Source of the DNA: Porogramme epimiltina
Lineage: Eukaryota; Basidiomycota; Agaricomycetes; Polyporales; Polyporaceae
Direction: 5' to 3'
Assembly (NCBI GenBank): GCA_900155495.1
Contig: FTLJ01000894.1
Span: 1 to 31,301 of the forward strand
DNA length: 31,301 nucleotides
The notes below the pieces were generated by a model that was given only the letters and a program-made list of their open reading frames with translations, was not told the origin of the DNA and did no database searches. A program made the position numbers and the translations under genes. Positions 30,911 through 31,301 of this stretch are shown here, one piece after another (the first letter of the stretch is position 1; the number at the start of each line of letters is the position of its first letter).

Positions 30911-31301
30911 CTATCCACATTTCATACCGCCTATTCGAAGAATCTTCGTACACTCATTCTCGGCACAGTAAGACAGATAAACGATGCTATCGACCCTAGT
31001 CTTCGACAACTTCTCTTGAAGATGCATTGGGATAGAATGAACTAGTAAGCCGAAACATCACAACTACCGCAATCAAAATAAAAGAGGGCTTACTTGGGTC
31101 TGTCACGAGTGTACACTTCGCCTGGAGATGCTTTGCCACCGAGCCAACCAACGGCAGAAGTTCTAGTGAGCCTAGGAAATCAATGAACAGAAGTGTAATA
31201 AATCTGACAATGGGTACCACGAGTAGCTCGTGAAATACTTACCCAGTATTCTTGTATCCACGAAGCGTGTTGGACTCCTGTCGATTCGTATTAGCATAAG
31301 G
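30911..31301 (-). CDS. 3' part of an unrecognised spliced gene, cut by window edge
   Basis: Minus-strand exons are 31301-31243, 31171-31094 and 31041-30911. They are joined by a GTAAGT...TCCTAG intron (71 nt) and a GTAAGC...CTTACTAG intron (52 nt, GCTTAC branch-like). The phases fit across both junctions with no stop, ending in TAG. The last two exons read SLELLPLVGSVAKHLQAKC (a short amphipathic or hydrophobic helix) and HLQEKLSKTRVDSIVYLSYC, ending GGMKCG. An ATG at about 31296 could be the start, or the gene may extend beyond the window. No family is recognised. Confidence 0.35.

Overview
The window looks like an accessory, repeat-rich stretch of a filamentous basidiomycete (Agaricomycetes) chromosome. 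The evidence is eukaryotic gene structure (introns of about 50-110 bp with GT...YAG ends and CTRAC-type branch sites, TATA boxes 65-95 bp before start codons, CT-rich leaders) and two HET-domain proteins of a basidiomycete-type layout. It also has remnants of a WW-rich ankyrin-like protein typical of basidiomycetes. Very little is conventional intact coding sequence.

Layout. 1-1806 is the 3' part of one HET-domain (heterokaryon-incompatibility) gene, cut by the window edge. A nearly identical paralogue lies at 16934-18916, and a decayed third copy lies on the minus strand at about 6930-7390. From 2963 to 6087, and again at 10639-11203, 13618-14237 and 23791-24080, there are copies of an unrecognised small-protein gene family. 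I find seven modules, the clearest being the 121-residue, four-exon gene at 13618-14237 (-). They share intron positions and phases, and a third exon of exactly 35 nt in the four modules where it can be read. They also share a Gly/Asn-rich core motif.

Around these is a graveyard of housekeeping-gene fragments. The COPII/nuclear-pore beta-propeller gene SEC13 occurs as three minus-strand fragments (15312-15682, 19262-19745, 19840-20500). The mitochondrial elongation factor G gene MEF1 occurs as three plus-strand fragments (9170-10022, 20864-22023, 25350-25675). Both keep recognisable intron borders, so they arose by DNA-level duplication, not retroposition. A second unknown repeat of about 700 bp occurs at 8036-8800 and 11374-12060.

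The right third holds a frameshifted ankyrin-like pseudogene (27394-28120), a tRNA-like pol III promoter remnant (25093-25162), a non-autonomous hAT-like transposon of about 880 bp with inverted ends and a 7-of-8 bp target duplication (29801-30682), and the 3' end of an unrecognised spliced minus-strand gene (30911-31301).

The most interesting unit is the small-protein family. It is multi-copy, spliced, TATA-driven, has a short repeated Gly/Asn motif, and sits among amplified HET-domain genes. A role in allorecognition is only a hypothesis.
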